Shown here: in pieces, positions 44,401-52,164 of the stretch
Position numbering within the stretch: position 1 is the first letter of the stretch
How the letters are laid out: the number at the start of each line of letters is the position of its first letter
Source: QHXM01 sp032160705
Lineage (GTDB): Bacteria > Acidobacteriota > Blastocatellia > Pyrinomonadales > Pyrinomonadaceae
Assembly (NCBI GenBank): GCA_032160705.1
Contig: JAVHVE010000060.1
Span: forward strand, 1-64,000
Length of the DNA stretch: 64,000 nt
Direction: 5' to 3'
Notes under the pieces: generated by a model
Databases searched by the model: none
The model's input: the letters and a program-made list of their open reading frames with translations, nothing else
Told to the model about the DNA's origin: nothing
Made by a program: the position numbers and the translations under genes

Positions 44401-44670
44401 ATCTCGCGCCACGCCGCAGCGACACGCGCACGGCTCGTTGTGGCAACCACATCCGATGGCGCGTTTTTACTGACGCTCGAAGACGACGGGCGCGACTTTG
44501 ATCCGCAGGACAGGAAAATCAAGCAGGGGCGCGGGCTGGCTAACATCAGGGCGCGGGCGAGCCTGATTGAAGCCGAGGTTAATTGGAGAAGACGCGAGGG
44601 TGGCGGGACACAATTTAAGCTTCGCAAAGAGAACGCCGTCAAAAACTCTGACGCGCAGGCAGACAGCTAA
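41434..44670 (+). CDS. Two-component sensor kinase with periplasmic propeller and HisKA_3 module
   Basis: 1078 residues. A signal peptide is followed by a Pro-Thr linker (PTPTPTPTP), then about fourteen two-component-regulator propeller repeats (GLPSDRVHAIAQDADGAMWF type) to about residue 700 and a Y_Y_Y-like domain (SRTYPEQFQYAFLLYD). One membrane helix (TTALSILLALALLALWW) leads to a coiled coil and a HisKA_3 domain with His871 (RRRIARDLHDQTLADL). The HATPase domain has IVQEAISNISRHA, LEDDGRDFD and GRGLANIRARA. The propeller senses an external ligand, often a polysaccharide in this class, and the kinase phosphorylates the adjoining LuxR-type regulator. Confidence 0.93.
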   Translation: MSRQFSHTDASAQRKRLTESFALTVCCLLLFAFCFLPSAPSAQNANQSAPSPTPTAQASPTSSPMPTPTPTPTPTPTPPSTLHQWGAVTLFHGLPSDRVHAIAQDADGAMWFGTDGGLAKYDGRRTETITLEGLMSKRVLALKFDQQGVLWVGTESGAGLLVNGEFRAINETAGKVITAIITPERGRAILASEQGVIFDCRTGADNSFYVKTIPEKPLTSADFDRPGDLNLTSLAMKDNVLYTGTRSRGVIAIENDAVREIFSNPRPFFVETIEMDSQGHLWYGAKAKKEESGLYKAQDILRPVRIGTALGMVMALRAGVDDDMWVGTDGRGVSHYDNSSRLIERFTFEGTAGGLRSDHVYAIFVDREEVVWFGTDRGVCRYDPHAPRVENVSGVAESNFVRTLFQTRDGRLLAGTNRGLFIYDRAASQWSPVADLSQSPVFAITEDKKGRVIVGAGTGLYRSEKPTGESTTNLSLTRIGALGSPNTEAGGVRALAEFQGELYVGTFGRGVERFNGETRTLIWPGNQASAQEREVVSLRADKNGKLWIGTALAGAFVFDGREVKALPALEKLKGSAVWSIDDGGNDNLWFASARGLYLYHAGELKEIVAGLDARSVFATTDATSAASVWCATAGGGLLRVLMNDQLGAIVSRLDAEQGLPSQSAFAILPIRADKNDETLLIGTNRGVARYSPGSALPVLSPVRIIGQRIHQLTELRTGLHLDYPQNSLLLDVAATSSRTYPEQFQYAFLLYDAAGRVIKQKFSHDAQFTMESLKPGLYRVSVRAFSKDLIASDPLAFEFKVAGAPFPWTTTALSILLALALLALWWGYHQNRRLARTGMALADTNRQLADARMQLANETEAERRRIARDLHDQTLADLRHLLMLTDQLPADGKDAGQKIPATPTVFRSEIESISNEIRRICEDLSPSVLENVGFSAALEWALSNAVTHSPPEQRFEYEFAADEGLDERINFSRATQMQIYRIVQEAISNISRHAAATRARLVVATTSDGAFLLTLEDDGRDFDPQDRKIKQGRGLANIRARASLIEAEVNWRRREGGGTQFKLRKENAVKNSDAQADS

Positions 44671-44714
44671 CGCCGCGTGCATGTATTAAGTCTTTGCGAG
44701 AACACCTTTGTGCT

Positions 44715-45080
44715 TTAAACTTTTTCCATAAACTCAATCCTGTTGCCGAACGGGTCGAAGAATGACATTCTATTAAGTCCGGGGACAGGGGTTTCTTCTT
44801 TAATCTGCACGCGATTCTCTCGGAGATATTCCCTGATCTGCTCCAAACCCTCGACCTCGAAAGCCGGATGACGTTTCGATTTGCCCTGCACGTCTTCCGC
44901 GCCGATGTGCAGTTGGATGTCTGCAATCTTGAACCAGAGACCGCCGTTCGGCTTCAAGGCATCCGGCTTTTCGATCTCTTCAAGGCCGAGTACCTGCGTG
45001 TAAAATTCCCTTGCCTTCTCTTCCTCACCGACGGGGATGCAAATCTGGACGTGGTCTAATCTCTTGATGCGAACTTTCAT
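44715..45080 (-). CDS. VOC-family (glyoxalase/bleomycin-resistance-like) protein
   Basis: 121 residues, one VOC module pair: MKVRIKRLDHVQICIPVGEE, EFYTQVLGLEEIEKPD, HIGAEDV and RMSFFDPFGNRIEFMEKV. The Glu of IEFME and the His residues are the usual metal ligands. AGGAGAGA lies 6-13 bases before the ATG. It follows the GntR-type gene by 14 bases, so the two form an operon. The substrate is unknown. Confidence 0.88.
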   Translation of the reverse strand: MKVRIKRLDHVQICIPVGEEEKAREFYTQVLGLEEIEKPDALKPNGGLWFKIADIQLHIGAEDVQGKSKRHPAFEVEGLEQIREYLRENRVQIKEETPVPGLNRMSFFDPFGNRIEFMEKV

Positions 45081-45094
45081 GATAGCTCTCTCCT

Positions 45095-46012
45095 TTATAG
45101 TTCAACTAAGCTGCGTAATTCTGCCAGCGACGAATCGGCAATGAGACGAAAGACGCGCACGTCGCTCCCCTGGGGAAGCTGCGTGGCCGTGAGCGTGTCC
45201 GTGATGATGAAGGCGCTTGAGCGCAAGCCTCGCTGCCAGCCCCGCGTGCGCGCGTCGCGGAAGCTCAAAGCGGTCGGATCAATTCCGGCGGCGACCAGCA
45301 TCGTGCGTGCCCAGCGCAAAAACTCTGGCCAGCGGGAGACCACAGCCACGAGCGCATCCGGCGGCGGAGGCTCTCTGCCCTGCATCGAGGCGGGAACGGA
45401 ACGCGAATGAAGCAGCAGACAATTCGTGCCCGGCGCAAGCGCAGCCCGGACGCGCTCGCCCTCCTGCCCGTAGAGCGCGACGGCTTGAGCGCCCGCGAGC
45501 ATTGCTGCATCGGCGCAAGCTTCCAGACCTGCGCCTGAAACAGCGAAACCCGTCGTCTCTTTAATCTCTGCAACGAGAATTTCGCGCAACTCTGTGTCCG
45601 ACTCGATGACGAGAAAGTGATCGGGCGGCTGTAATTCAAGCAAGCGCTTGATGCGCGTCTGAATTTCGCCGAGCGAATAGCCGTGCTCTCGCGCTGCCTG
45701 AAGAAACCGGGAAATCAGTTGGTCTAGCTCCAGCCCCGCGCTCTGTCCAGCATCGCCCTGATGCTCGCGCACATAGATGCCGCTGCCCCTGCGCAATTCG
45801 ACCCAGCCACGCTCGACCAGATCGCGGTAGGCTGCGCTAACGGTGTTTGGATGAATCTTGAAACGACGGGCAAGCTCGCGCGTGCTCGGCAATTTCTGCC
45901 CCGGCTTCAAATCCCAACTGACGATGCCGAGCACGACCTGCGTCGCCAGTTGCTCGCGCACCGGAACTTCGCTGTTTTTAGAAAGCCAGATTCGCATAAT
46001 TAAAGCGCGCAT
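45095..46012 (-). CDS. GntR-family regulator (YtrA-like) with long unrecognised C-domain
   Basis: 305 residues. The winged HTH (about 8-80) is a clear GntR type: VREQLATQVVLGIVSWDLKP, LPSTRELARRFKIHPNTVSA and VERGWVELRRGSGIYV. YtrA members are normally about 120-130 residues with a short tail; here about 200 residues follow (FLVIESDTELREILVAEIKE, then ALYGQEGERVRAALAP), a fold I cannot name, perhaps a periplasmic-binding-like or degenerate aminotransferase-like ligand domain. ATGs at 46012 and 45997 are possible. A 14-base palindrome lies 13 bases upstream. Confidence 0.85.
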   Translation of the reverse strand: MRALIMRIWLSKNSEVPVREQLATQVVLGIVSWDLKPGQKLPSTRELARRFKIHPNTVSAAYRDLVERGWVELRRGSGIYVREHQGDAGQSAGLELDQLISRFLQAAREHGYSLGEIQTRIKRLLELQPPDHFLVIESDTELREILVAEIKETTGFAVSGAGLEACADAAMLAGAQAVALYGQEGERVRAALAPGTNCLLLHSRSVPASMQGREPPPPDALVAVVSRWPEFLRWARTMLVAAGIDPTALSFRDARTRGWQRGLRSSAFIITDTLTATQLPQGSDVRVFRLIADSSLAELRSLVEL

Positions 46013-46024
46013 TCTAGCTGAGCA

Positions 46025-46038
46025 TCCGAATTTTCGGA
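46025..46038. promoter_or_regulatory. Candidate operator (palindrome) upstream of the GntR gene
   Basis: TCCGAA-TT-TTCGGA, a perfect 6-bp inverted repeat. It sits within a wider TGAGCA (46019-46024) / TGCTCA (46052-46057) pair. The position just upstream of the regulator suggests autoregulation. Confidence 0.35.
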
Positions 46039-46203
46039 AATAAATCTATTTTGCTCAACAACGGGAGAGAGACCGACGCGCATCTGATTGCGAAATCGGA
46101 GCGATGACAATTCAGGCTCGCGATTTGCTTTGAGCTTTAAGCAGCACATCAAGGGCTTCTCCCCAGGCTCTCCACACATCAAGCCAGTTGAAGGAGAACG
46201 CCT

Positions 46204-47505
46204 ATGCCTACCAAATCTCTTGATCGCCTTAACATCTCTTCTCCCTGTTCCGCCGATTGGGATTCAATGATCGGCAACGACCAGGTGCGCTTTTGCAGTC
46301 ATTGTAATCTGAGCGTTCACAATCTCTCAGAGATGACGAGAGCGGAAGCCATGAAGCTCGTCCTCGATTCAAAAGGTCGCCTGTGCGCCAGATTCAATCG
46401 CCGCCCGGACGGAGCGATTCAAACCGCGCCGCTGCCTGAAACGTTACACAGGATCAAACGCCGCGCATCGAGAGTCGCGACCGGCGCTTTCTCCGCAGCC
46501 CTGAGCCTGAGCGCCGGGATGGTCGCCCACGCGCAATCGCCAATGAGTCAATCACTGCCGGGTGTCGTTGAACTGCGGACTCAAAATGATGGCGCACAAC
46601 AGGAAAGCTCCAGTCCGCTATCCGCCCAAATTGTCGGCACTATCCTTGATTCTCAAGGAGCAGTTATTCCGTCAGCCGCCGTGACCCTCATCAATGAAAA
46701 GACCCAGATAGAGAAGACAGCCGTCTCCAATGATAATGGTGAATACGGTTTTCAGGTCTCGGAAGCAGGGACGTACACGGTTAAGGTTGACGCTATGGGT
46801 TTCAGTACCGGCGAAAGAAAAAACCTTACCGTGCAGGCAAGCGTAGAGGAGCGCGTTGATATGACGCTCGAAGCTGCGGACACGGTAACGACAATGGGCA
46901 TAGTTGCGTTCTCTCCAGAACCAACCGAGCCTCTGGTCGTGGCGGCGGCTAAAAATGATCTGGTAGCGGTCAGGCAACTACTGGCCACCGGCGCGGATGT
47001 CAACGTCTTGGATAAAGAGACCGACATGACCGCTCTCGCCGAGGCGGTCTCAAACGGCAACAGGGAGATAGTGCAAGCTTTACTATGGGTTGGCGCTGAG
47101 GCCAACGCGAGAAACAGGATCGGGCAGACGGCGCTCATGAATTTGAGCGACCATACTTCAGCCCAGATCGTCTGGGATTTGGTTGCCGCCGATGCGAAAG
47201 TAAATCTTAAAGACGAGATGGGAAACTCTGCGTTGATGGTGGCGGCAGCGCTGGATAACGGCGATGTTGTGCAAGCATTGCTTGACGCGGGCGCAAAAAT
47301 CAATACCAGAAACAATGAAGGCCAGACGGCATTGATGATGGCGGTCAGCCAGGGAAGGAGCAACAGCGTGAAGATGCTGTTGACGGCTGGCGCGGACTTG
47401 AACAAAAGAGACAAAGAGGGCAGAACAGCCCTGAATTACGCCGAAGAGTACGAACACGCCGAAATAGCTGAATTCCTCGAACTGCATGGCGCAGTCAAAT
47501 ATTAA
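46204..47505 (+). CDS. Cys-motif / carboxypeptidase-regulatory / ankyrin fusion protein
   Basis: 433 residues. The N-terminal 80 residues carry paired Cys (SSPCSADW, RFCSHCNLSVHNLSEM, GRLCARFNRRPDG), a cytoplasmic head module seen in Bacteroidota/Acidobacteria proteins. One hydrophobic helix (about 100-120, GAFSAALSLSAGMVAHA) leads to a carboxypeptidase-regulatory domain (SAQIVGTILDSQGAVIPSAA, about 145-225). Five ankyrin repeats (about 235-433) close it (LVAVRQLLATGADVN, DNGDVVQALLDAGAKIN). AAGGAGA lies 7-13 bases before the ATG. The topology would put the ankyrins outside the inner membrane, an unusual place. Function unknown. Confidence 0.85.
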   Translation: MPTKSLDRLNISSPCSADWDSMIGNDQVRFCSHCNLSVHNLSEMTRAEAMKLVLDSKGRLCARFNRRPDGAIQTAPLPETLHRIKRRASRVATGAFSAALSLSAGMVAHAQSPMSQSLPGVVELRTQNDGAQQESSSPLSAQIVGTILDSQGAVIPSAAVTLINEKTQIEKTAVSNDNGEYGFQVSEAGTYTVKVDAMGFSTGERKNLTVQASVEERVDMTLEAADTVTTMGIVAFSPEPTEPLVVAAAKNDLVAVRQLLATGADVNVLDKETDMTALAEAVSNGNREIVQALLWVGAEANARNRIGQTALMNLSDHTSAQIVWDLVAADAKVNLKDEMGNSALMVAAALDNGDVVQALLDAGAKINTRNNEGQTALMMAVSQGRSNSVKMLLTAGADLNKRDKEGRTALNYAEEYEHAEIAEFLELHGAVKY

Positions 47506-47528
47506 GCGCGCTTTGTCCAGGAACTAAC

Positions 47529-47583
47529 ACCGAAGCGTTCAGGTGAAGACTAATCAACGTGAGCTTCACCTGAGCGCTTCGGT
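47529..47583 (+). terminator. Long hairpin after the ankyrin gene
   Basis: ACCGAAGCG-TTCAGGTGAAG pairs with CTTCACCTGA-GCGCTTCGGT, about 20 bp with one bulge. The T-run after it is poor (CTTAACC), so efficiency is uncertain. Confidence 0.65.
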
Positions 47584-47773
47584 CTTAACCCTGGAGAATG
47601 CTTGTTGACTCCTCCAATCCTGCCCCGATTTCATAATGCCAACAAGTCATTGTCGCGATGCTTCATTCTGTGGTACACAGAACGTCAATTTGATAATGGT
47701 TCTACTTAACTACCGGATGCGCGGTGCAGGCCAGCGTGTCAGCAATTATCCAGAGGAGTTAGAGCAAAAGGTT

Positions 47774-49729
47774 ATGTCTTCCGTCACGTCGAACATTGAA
47801 TCGGTGCTGCATGAAGAGCGCGTCTTTCCGCCGCCAGAAGATTTCAGCCGCAACGCGCACATTAAATCGGCAGAGGAATATGAGCGGCTTTGTGCCGAAG
47901 CTCATGACGCGCCCGAAGATTTCTGGGGGCGGATGGCCGAAGAGCTTCACTGGTTCAAAAAGTGGGAGACAGTTTTAGAGTGGAACTTACCGCATGCCAA
48001 ATGGTTCGTCGGAGGCAAGACGAACGTTTCCTATAACTGTCTCGACCGTCACCTCTCGACCTGGCGGCGCAACAAGGCCGCCATCATCTGGGAAGGCGAG
48101 CCGGGCGACCAGCGGACGCTCACCTATCAACAATTGCACACGGAAGTCTGCCGCTTCGCCAATGTGCTCAAACGCGCAGGGATTGAGACGGGCGACCGGG
48201 TGGCGCTCTACCTGCCACTGATTCCTGAGCTGGCCATTGCCATGCTCGCGTGCGCGCGCCTCGGCGCGACGCATTCGATCATCTTCGGTGGCTTCTCAAG
48301 CACGGCGCTGGTAGATCGCATCAACGACGCGGGCTGCAAGTTGGTCGTGACGGCTGACGGCGGCTGGCGGCGCGGCGCGGAAGTGAAATTGAAACCGGCG
48401 GTTGACGAAGCCTTGAAAGAGACGCCGAGCGTCGAGGGCTGCATCGTCGTCCGTCGAACAGGAACGCCTATCACGATGCAGTCGGGGCGCGATCACTGGT
48501 GGCACGAGTTGATGGAGACGGTTGACGCAACTTGCCCGGCGGAAGAACTCGACAGCGAACACCCGCTTTATATCCTTTACACTTCGGGCACGACCGGAAA
48601 ACCGAAAGGCATCCTGCACACGACCGCCGGTTATCTCTTGCAGTGTCATCTGACATGCAAATGGGTCTTCGATCTCAAAGATGAAGATGTTTACTGGTGC
48701 ACGGCGGACATTGGCTGGGTAACGGGACACTCTTACGTTGTCTACGGGCCGCTCTCGAACGGTGCGACGGTTCTGATGTATGAGGGCGCGCCGAATCATC
48801 CTGAGCCGGATCGCTTCTGGTGCATCATCGAACGCCACCGCGTCAACATCTTCTACACAGCCCCGACCGCCATCCGCGCCTTCATCAAGTGGGGCGAGCA
48901 ATGGCCGCTCAAGCACGATCTGTCTTCCCTGCGTTTGCTCGGAACTGTCGGCGAGCCGATCAACCCTGAAGCGTGGATGTGGTACTACAGAATTATCGGC
49001 AAGGAGCGTTGCCCCGTTGTTGATACATGGTGGCAAACGGAAACAGGCGCGATCATGATTGCGCCGCTGCCGGGTGCGACGCCTGCAAAGCCCGGCTCGG
49101 CGACAAGACCTCTGCCCGGCATAGAGATGGACGTGATGACGCGCGACGGCAAATCAGTGGGCGAAGCGGAAGGCGGCTATCTGGTAATAAAACGTCCCTG
49201 GCCTTCTATGCTGCGGACAATCTGGGGAGACGACGAGCGTTACCGCAAACAATACTGGTCGGAGATCGAAGGCGTCTATTTCGCCGGCGACGGCGCGCGG
49301 CGAGATAAGGACGGCTATTACTGGATTATGGGGCGCGTTGATGATGTGATTAACGTGAGCGGACACCGTTTGGGCACAGCCGAAGTCGAGAGCGCGCTTG
49401 TTTCGCACGAAGCGGTCGCGGAGGCGGCTGTCGTGGCGCGTCCAGATGAGATTAAAGGTTCCGGCATCGTCGCCTTCGTCACGCTCGAAGGCACACACCA
49501 TGCGACGGACGCGCTCAAGGAAGAGTTGCGCCGCCACGTCACCAAAGAGATCGGCGCGCTCGCGCGTCCCGACGAGATACGCTTTTCGGATCAGCTTCCG
49601 AAGACCAGATCAGGCAAGATCATGCGCCGCCTCTTACGCGAACTCGCCACCAGCGGCACAGTCGCAGGCGACGTGACCACGCTCGAAGATTTTTCGGTAC
49701 TGGAGAAACTGCGTGCGGAAGAAGAATAA
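47774..49729 (+). CDS. acs: Acetyl-CoA synthetase
   Basis: 651 residues from the ATG at 47774, the normal Acs length. The longer frame starting at 47636 adds 46 residues unlike Acs. ANL-superfamily motifs: ATP-binding YTSGTTGKPKG, WWQTETGAIMIAPLPG and the acetylation site Lys615 in PKTRSGKIMRR, the usual target of Pat/CobB-type control. It makes acetyl-CoA from acetate, ATP and CoA through acetyl-AMP. The stop is followed by 4 bases and then a perfect heptamer palindrome. Confidence 0.96.
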   Translation: MSSVTSNIESVLHEERVFPPPEDFSRNAHIKSAEEYERLCAEAHDAPEDFWGRMAEELHWFKKWETVLEWNLPHAKWFVGGKTNVSYNCLDRHLSTWRRNKAAIIWEGEPGDQRTLTYQQLHTEVCRFANVLKRAGIETGDRVALYLPLIPELAIAMLACARLGATHSIIFGGFSSTALVDRINDAGCKLVVTADGGWRRGAEVKLKPAVDEALKETPSVEGCIVVRRTGTPITMQSGRDHWWHELMETVDATCPAEELDSEHPLYILYTSGTTGKPKGILHTTAGYLLQCHLTCKWVFDLKDEDVYWCTADIGWVTGHSYVVYGPLSNGATVLMYEGAPNHPEPDRFWCIIERHRVNIFYTAPTAIRAFIKWGEQWPLKHDLSSLRLLGTVGEPINPEAWMWYYRIIGKERCPVVDTWWQTETGAIMIAPLPGATPAKPGSATRPLPGIEMDVMTRDGKSVGEAEGGYLVIKRPWPSMLRTIWGDDERYRKQYWSEIEGVYFAGDGARRDKDGYYWIMGRVDDVINVSGHRLGTAEVESALVSHEAVAEAAVVARPDEIKGSGIVAFVTLEGTHHATDALKEELRRHVTKEIGALARPDEIRFSDQLPKTRSGKIMRRLLRELATSGTVAGDVTTLEDFSVLEKLRAEEE

Positions 49730-49733
49730 CGAA

Positions 49734-49812
49734 AGTGATGAGTGATGAGTAATGAGTGATGAGTTAAAAACTCTTTCTTTTACTCATCACTCATTACTCA
49801 TCACTCATCACT
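49734..49812. repeat. Perfect heptamer palindrome (AGTGATG words)
   Basis: The arms 49734-49764 and 49782-49812 are exact reverse complements over 31 bases, each four AGTGATG/AGTAATG heptads plus three bases. The loop is 17 bases. The same word occurs in the element at 61784, 12 kb away. Confidence 0.97.
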
Positions 49813-49830
49813 GCTTTTGAAGGAGTAAAG

Positions 49831-50241
49831 ATGGCCCGACACATCAGCCCGGAGCAACGCACGGGGACGCGCTACCTCGCAACACTCTTGGTGCGCGCCG
49901 AGTGGGATACGGAAGAAGGCAAGCACATCACCGCCGAAGGGACGACTGAAAATGTCGGCCCCGAAGGGGCGCTGGTGCATCTGCAACGAGAGTTGCCGGA
50001 TGTCGGCAGCCGGGTGCAGTTAATGGTCTTGAACGAAGAGGGGCAAAAGCTGCAAGTCGTCACAGAGGTCTTGCGCCTTGAGCGCAACGCCGCGCACCCG
50101 CTCGCCGCGCTCCAATTGCTGGACGCGACGGAAGAATGGCGTGGCCTGATCTGGGAGCCCGCCGCCCCGCGCCTCATTCAGCCCGAACGGGATGAGGACG
50201 AAGACGAAGAAGAGGCGGATGACGAGGAACTAGCACACTAA
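49831..50241 (+). CDS. PilZ-like protein with acidic tail
   Basis: 136 residues. The central part (RAEWDTEEGKHITAEGTTEN, VGPEGALVHLQREL) resembles the PilZ beta barrel, but the RxxxR motif at the front is weak (RTGTRYLATLLV) and the D/NxSxxG motif is replaced by ENVGPEGA, so c-di-GMP binding is doubtful. The C-terminus is a run of Asp/Glu (ERDEDEDEEEADDEE). GGAG lies about 8-11 bases before the ATG. It is followed by another heptamer element and a canonical PilZ gene. Confidence 0.7.
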   Translation: MARHISPEQRTGTRYLATLLVRAEWDTEEGKHITAEGTTENVGPEGALVHLQRELPDVGSRVQLMVLNEEGQKLQVVTEVLRLERNAAHPLAALQLLDATEEWRGLIWEPAAPRLIQPERDEDEDEEEADDEELAH

Positions 50242-50242
50242 G

Positions 50243-50340
50243 AACAGGAGACAGGAGACAGGAGACAGGAGAAAAGAAATCAGTTAAAGCGGTTCTCCGC
50301 CTTATATTCTGTCTCCTGACTTCTGTCTTCCGTATTCTTG
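50243..50340. repeat. Heptamer palindrome element (CAGGAGA words) with shared loop core
   Basis: The left arm is four exact tandem CAGGAGA heptads (50245-50272). The right arm 50308-50338 is CTGTCTCCTGACTTCTG and onward. The loop contains AGCGGTTCTCCGCCT (50288-50302), the core shared with three other elements. Confidence 0.95.
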
Positions 50341-50353
50341 AAAGGAGTTCTCT

Positions 50354-50716
50354 ATGTTTGACTCACAATTCCAACCTGCTGGCTCGTCGAATGAGCGGCG
50401 TAAGTTTCCGCGTTACCCTGTGACGGAGCGGATGAATCTGGCCGTCGAAGATGAGAGTGTCGGTGAGACCATCGGTATCGGTGAGGCGACTGACATCAGC
50501 CTCGGCGGGCTGCGTGTACGGTATCTGCCAAAAAATACGGTAGTGCGCGCCGGAGACCGACTCGGACTCCTGCTGATTGATGAAGAGCAGGCATTGTCTT
50601 TGCGCGCTGAAGTAGTCCATCATGGCACATCCGATAGCTTCGGCGTGGAATTCCGCGACCTGTCGCCGCGAGAGCAGCAGGAGGTCAACGATTTACTTCA
50701 ACGCCTGCACCAGTGA
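50354..50716 (+). CDS. PilZ-domain c-di-GMP-binding protein
   Basis: 120 residues. Both c-di-GMP motifs are present: RRKFPRYPV (RxxxR) near residue 16 and DISLGGLRV (DxSxxG) near residue 48. GVEFRDLSPREQQEV is typical of the PilZ C-end. It would be an effector for c-di-GMP, for which a GGDEF protein is encoded at 58.8 kb. AAAGGAG lies before the ATG. The AI-2E-family permease starts 12 bases downstream. Confidence 0.92.
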   Translation: MFDSQFQPAGSSNERRKFPRYPVTERMNLAVEDESVGETIGIGEATDISLGGLRVRYLPKNTVVRAGDRLGLLLIDEEQALSLRAEVVHHGTSDSFGVEFRDLSPREQQEVNDLLQRLHQ

Positions 50717-50728
50717 ACCGGGAGACCC

Positions 50729-52093
50729 TTGAAATTCAGAAGAGACAACACAGAGCAGCAAGAGAAAAAAGAGGAGACTCAACAGCTCGCTGAGACGGCG
50801 GCGGTCGCGGCGGCAGAAGTCTCCAGGCCGCAGACGCGCGCCATCCTGCGCGTCATCGTCATCGTTATTCTCGTCGCGGCAATGATGTGGGTGCTGTACA
50901 GGATCGAAGGCGTGATCCTGCTCATCGTTCTCTCAATTTTCTTCGCCTACCTGATCGCGCCGCTCGTCGAGTTCGTGCGCCGTCCGTTCCACGTGCGGGG
51001 ACGAGAGACCATCATGCCGCGCGTCGCCGCGCTCGCGATTGTTTACGTCGTCATCTTCAGCTCGTTGATTCTCGCGCTTTGGGTACTGCTGCCGCGCCTC
51101 AGCAAACAGATCAAAGCTTTTTCGGACGCGAGCACACAGTTTCAGACCAATGCCGAAGGCCGCGTCAAACTCCTGAACGATTTCTGCCGCCGGAACGAGA
51201 TTTCGGAAAACGTCTGCGACGCCCTCAACAACGCCGCGACGGGCGGAATCGCGGCGCTCAAAAAATCCATCGCCACAGACCTGCCTAATCTGGTGGTTGT
51301 GATACTGAGCTACGTCCCGTGGCTGATTCTGATTCCAATTCTTTCGTTCTTCCTCTTGAAGGATGCGGACAGTTTTCGCCGCTCCGCGCTCCAGATGCTC
51401 CCAAGCGGGCGCTGGCGCTGGCGCGGCGACGAATTCTTCCAGGACGTCAACAGCGCGCTGGCCGCTTACATTCGCGCGCAATTGACCGCCTGCTTGCTCA
51501 TCGGGACGATTTGCACGCTCGGCTTCATTGCGCTGGGCGTTCCGTTCCCGCTCGTGCTGGGCGTGATCGCAGGGATGCTGGAATTCATTCCGCTGGTCGG
51601 GCCGGTGGTGGTGGCGGGCATCGCGATGCTGGTCACGAGTTTTAGTCCTGACACCTCTTCCTATTCCGCTATCTGGGTGCTCCTGTTCCTGGGCGTCTTA
51701 CGCATCGTTCACGACTATGTCATCTACCCGCGACTGGTCGGGCAGGGCGTTCACCTGCACCCGCTGGCGGTGATTCTGGCAATCCTGACGGGTCACGAGT
51801 TGGCGGGCGTGGCCGGAATTTTCCTGTCAATTCCCGTCATCGCCATCGCCACCGTCAGCTATCGCCACTGGCTTGAGCATAGAGGCAGCGAAGGATTGGT
51901 GGCGGAGATTTTGCAGCCTGTCGAAGAGACTATTGCCGCGCCTGCGGAAGCTAACTACGAACCGCCCGTTGCTCTCCCGGAATCGAAACCCGACAGAGCG
52001 TCACATCCAACTCCCGACACAACTCCTGAGCAAATGGCGCGCGTCCGCCCAGACCTCACCACAGGCGAGCTAAAAATGCCTAAGATGGATTGA
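50729..52093 (+). CDS. AI-2E transporter family (PerM/TqsA-like) permease
   Basis: 454 residues, starting with TTG at 50729 with GGGAG 4 bases upstream. After a polar head, about seven membrane helices follow (TRAILRVIVIVILVAAMMWV, IEGVILLIVLSIFFAYLIAP and so on), with the family signature HDYVIYPRLVGQGVHLHPLA and GHELAGVAGIFLSIPVIAI. Family members export or take up diverse small molecules, AI-2 being only one case. A proline-rich cytoplasmic tail of about 75 residues ends it. Operonic with the PilZ gene. Confidence 0.93.
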   Translation: MKFRRDNTEQQEKKEETQQLAETAAVAAAEVSRPQTRAILRVIVIVILVAAMMWVLYRIEGVILLIVLSIFFAYLIAPLVEFVRRPFHVRGRETIMPRVAALAIVYVVIFSSLILALWVLLPRLSKQIKAFSDASTQFQTNAEGRVKLLNDFCRRNEISENVCDALNNAATGGIAALKKSIATDLPNLVVVILSYVPWLILIPILSFFLLKDADSFRRSALQMLPSGRWRWRGDEFFQDVNSALAAYIRAQLTACLLIGTICTLGFIALGVPFPLVLGVIAGMLEFIPLVGPVVVAGIAMLVTSFSPDTSSYSAIWVLLFLGVLRIVHDYVIYPRLVGQGVHLHPLAVILAILTGHELAGVAGIFLSIPVIAIATVSYRHWLEHRGSEGLVAEILQPVEETIAAPAEANYEPPVALPESKPDRASHPTPDTTPEQMARVRPDLTTGELKMPKMD

Positions 52094-52164
52094 AAGGCCG
52101 TGATAGGTGACAGGTGATAAGAGAAATCTTATTCTTACTTGTCACCTGTCACTTGTCACGGCTT
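52094..52164. repeat. Heptamer palindrome element (AGGTGACA words), between convergent genes
   Basis: The left arm 52095-52124 (AGGCCGTGATAGGTGACAGG and onward) pairs with 52132-52164 (TTACTTGTCACCTGTCACTT and onward). T-runs flank both ends, so it can serve as a bidirectional terminator for the permease and carA genes. The carA TGA stop lies inside the right arm. Confidence 0.92.
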
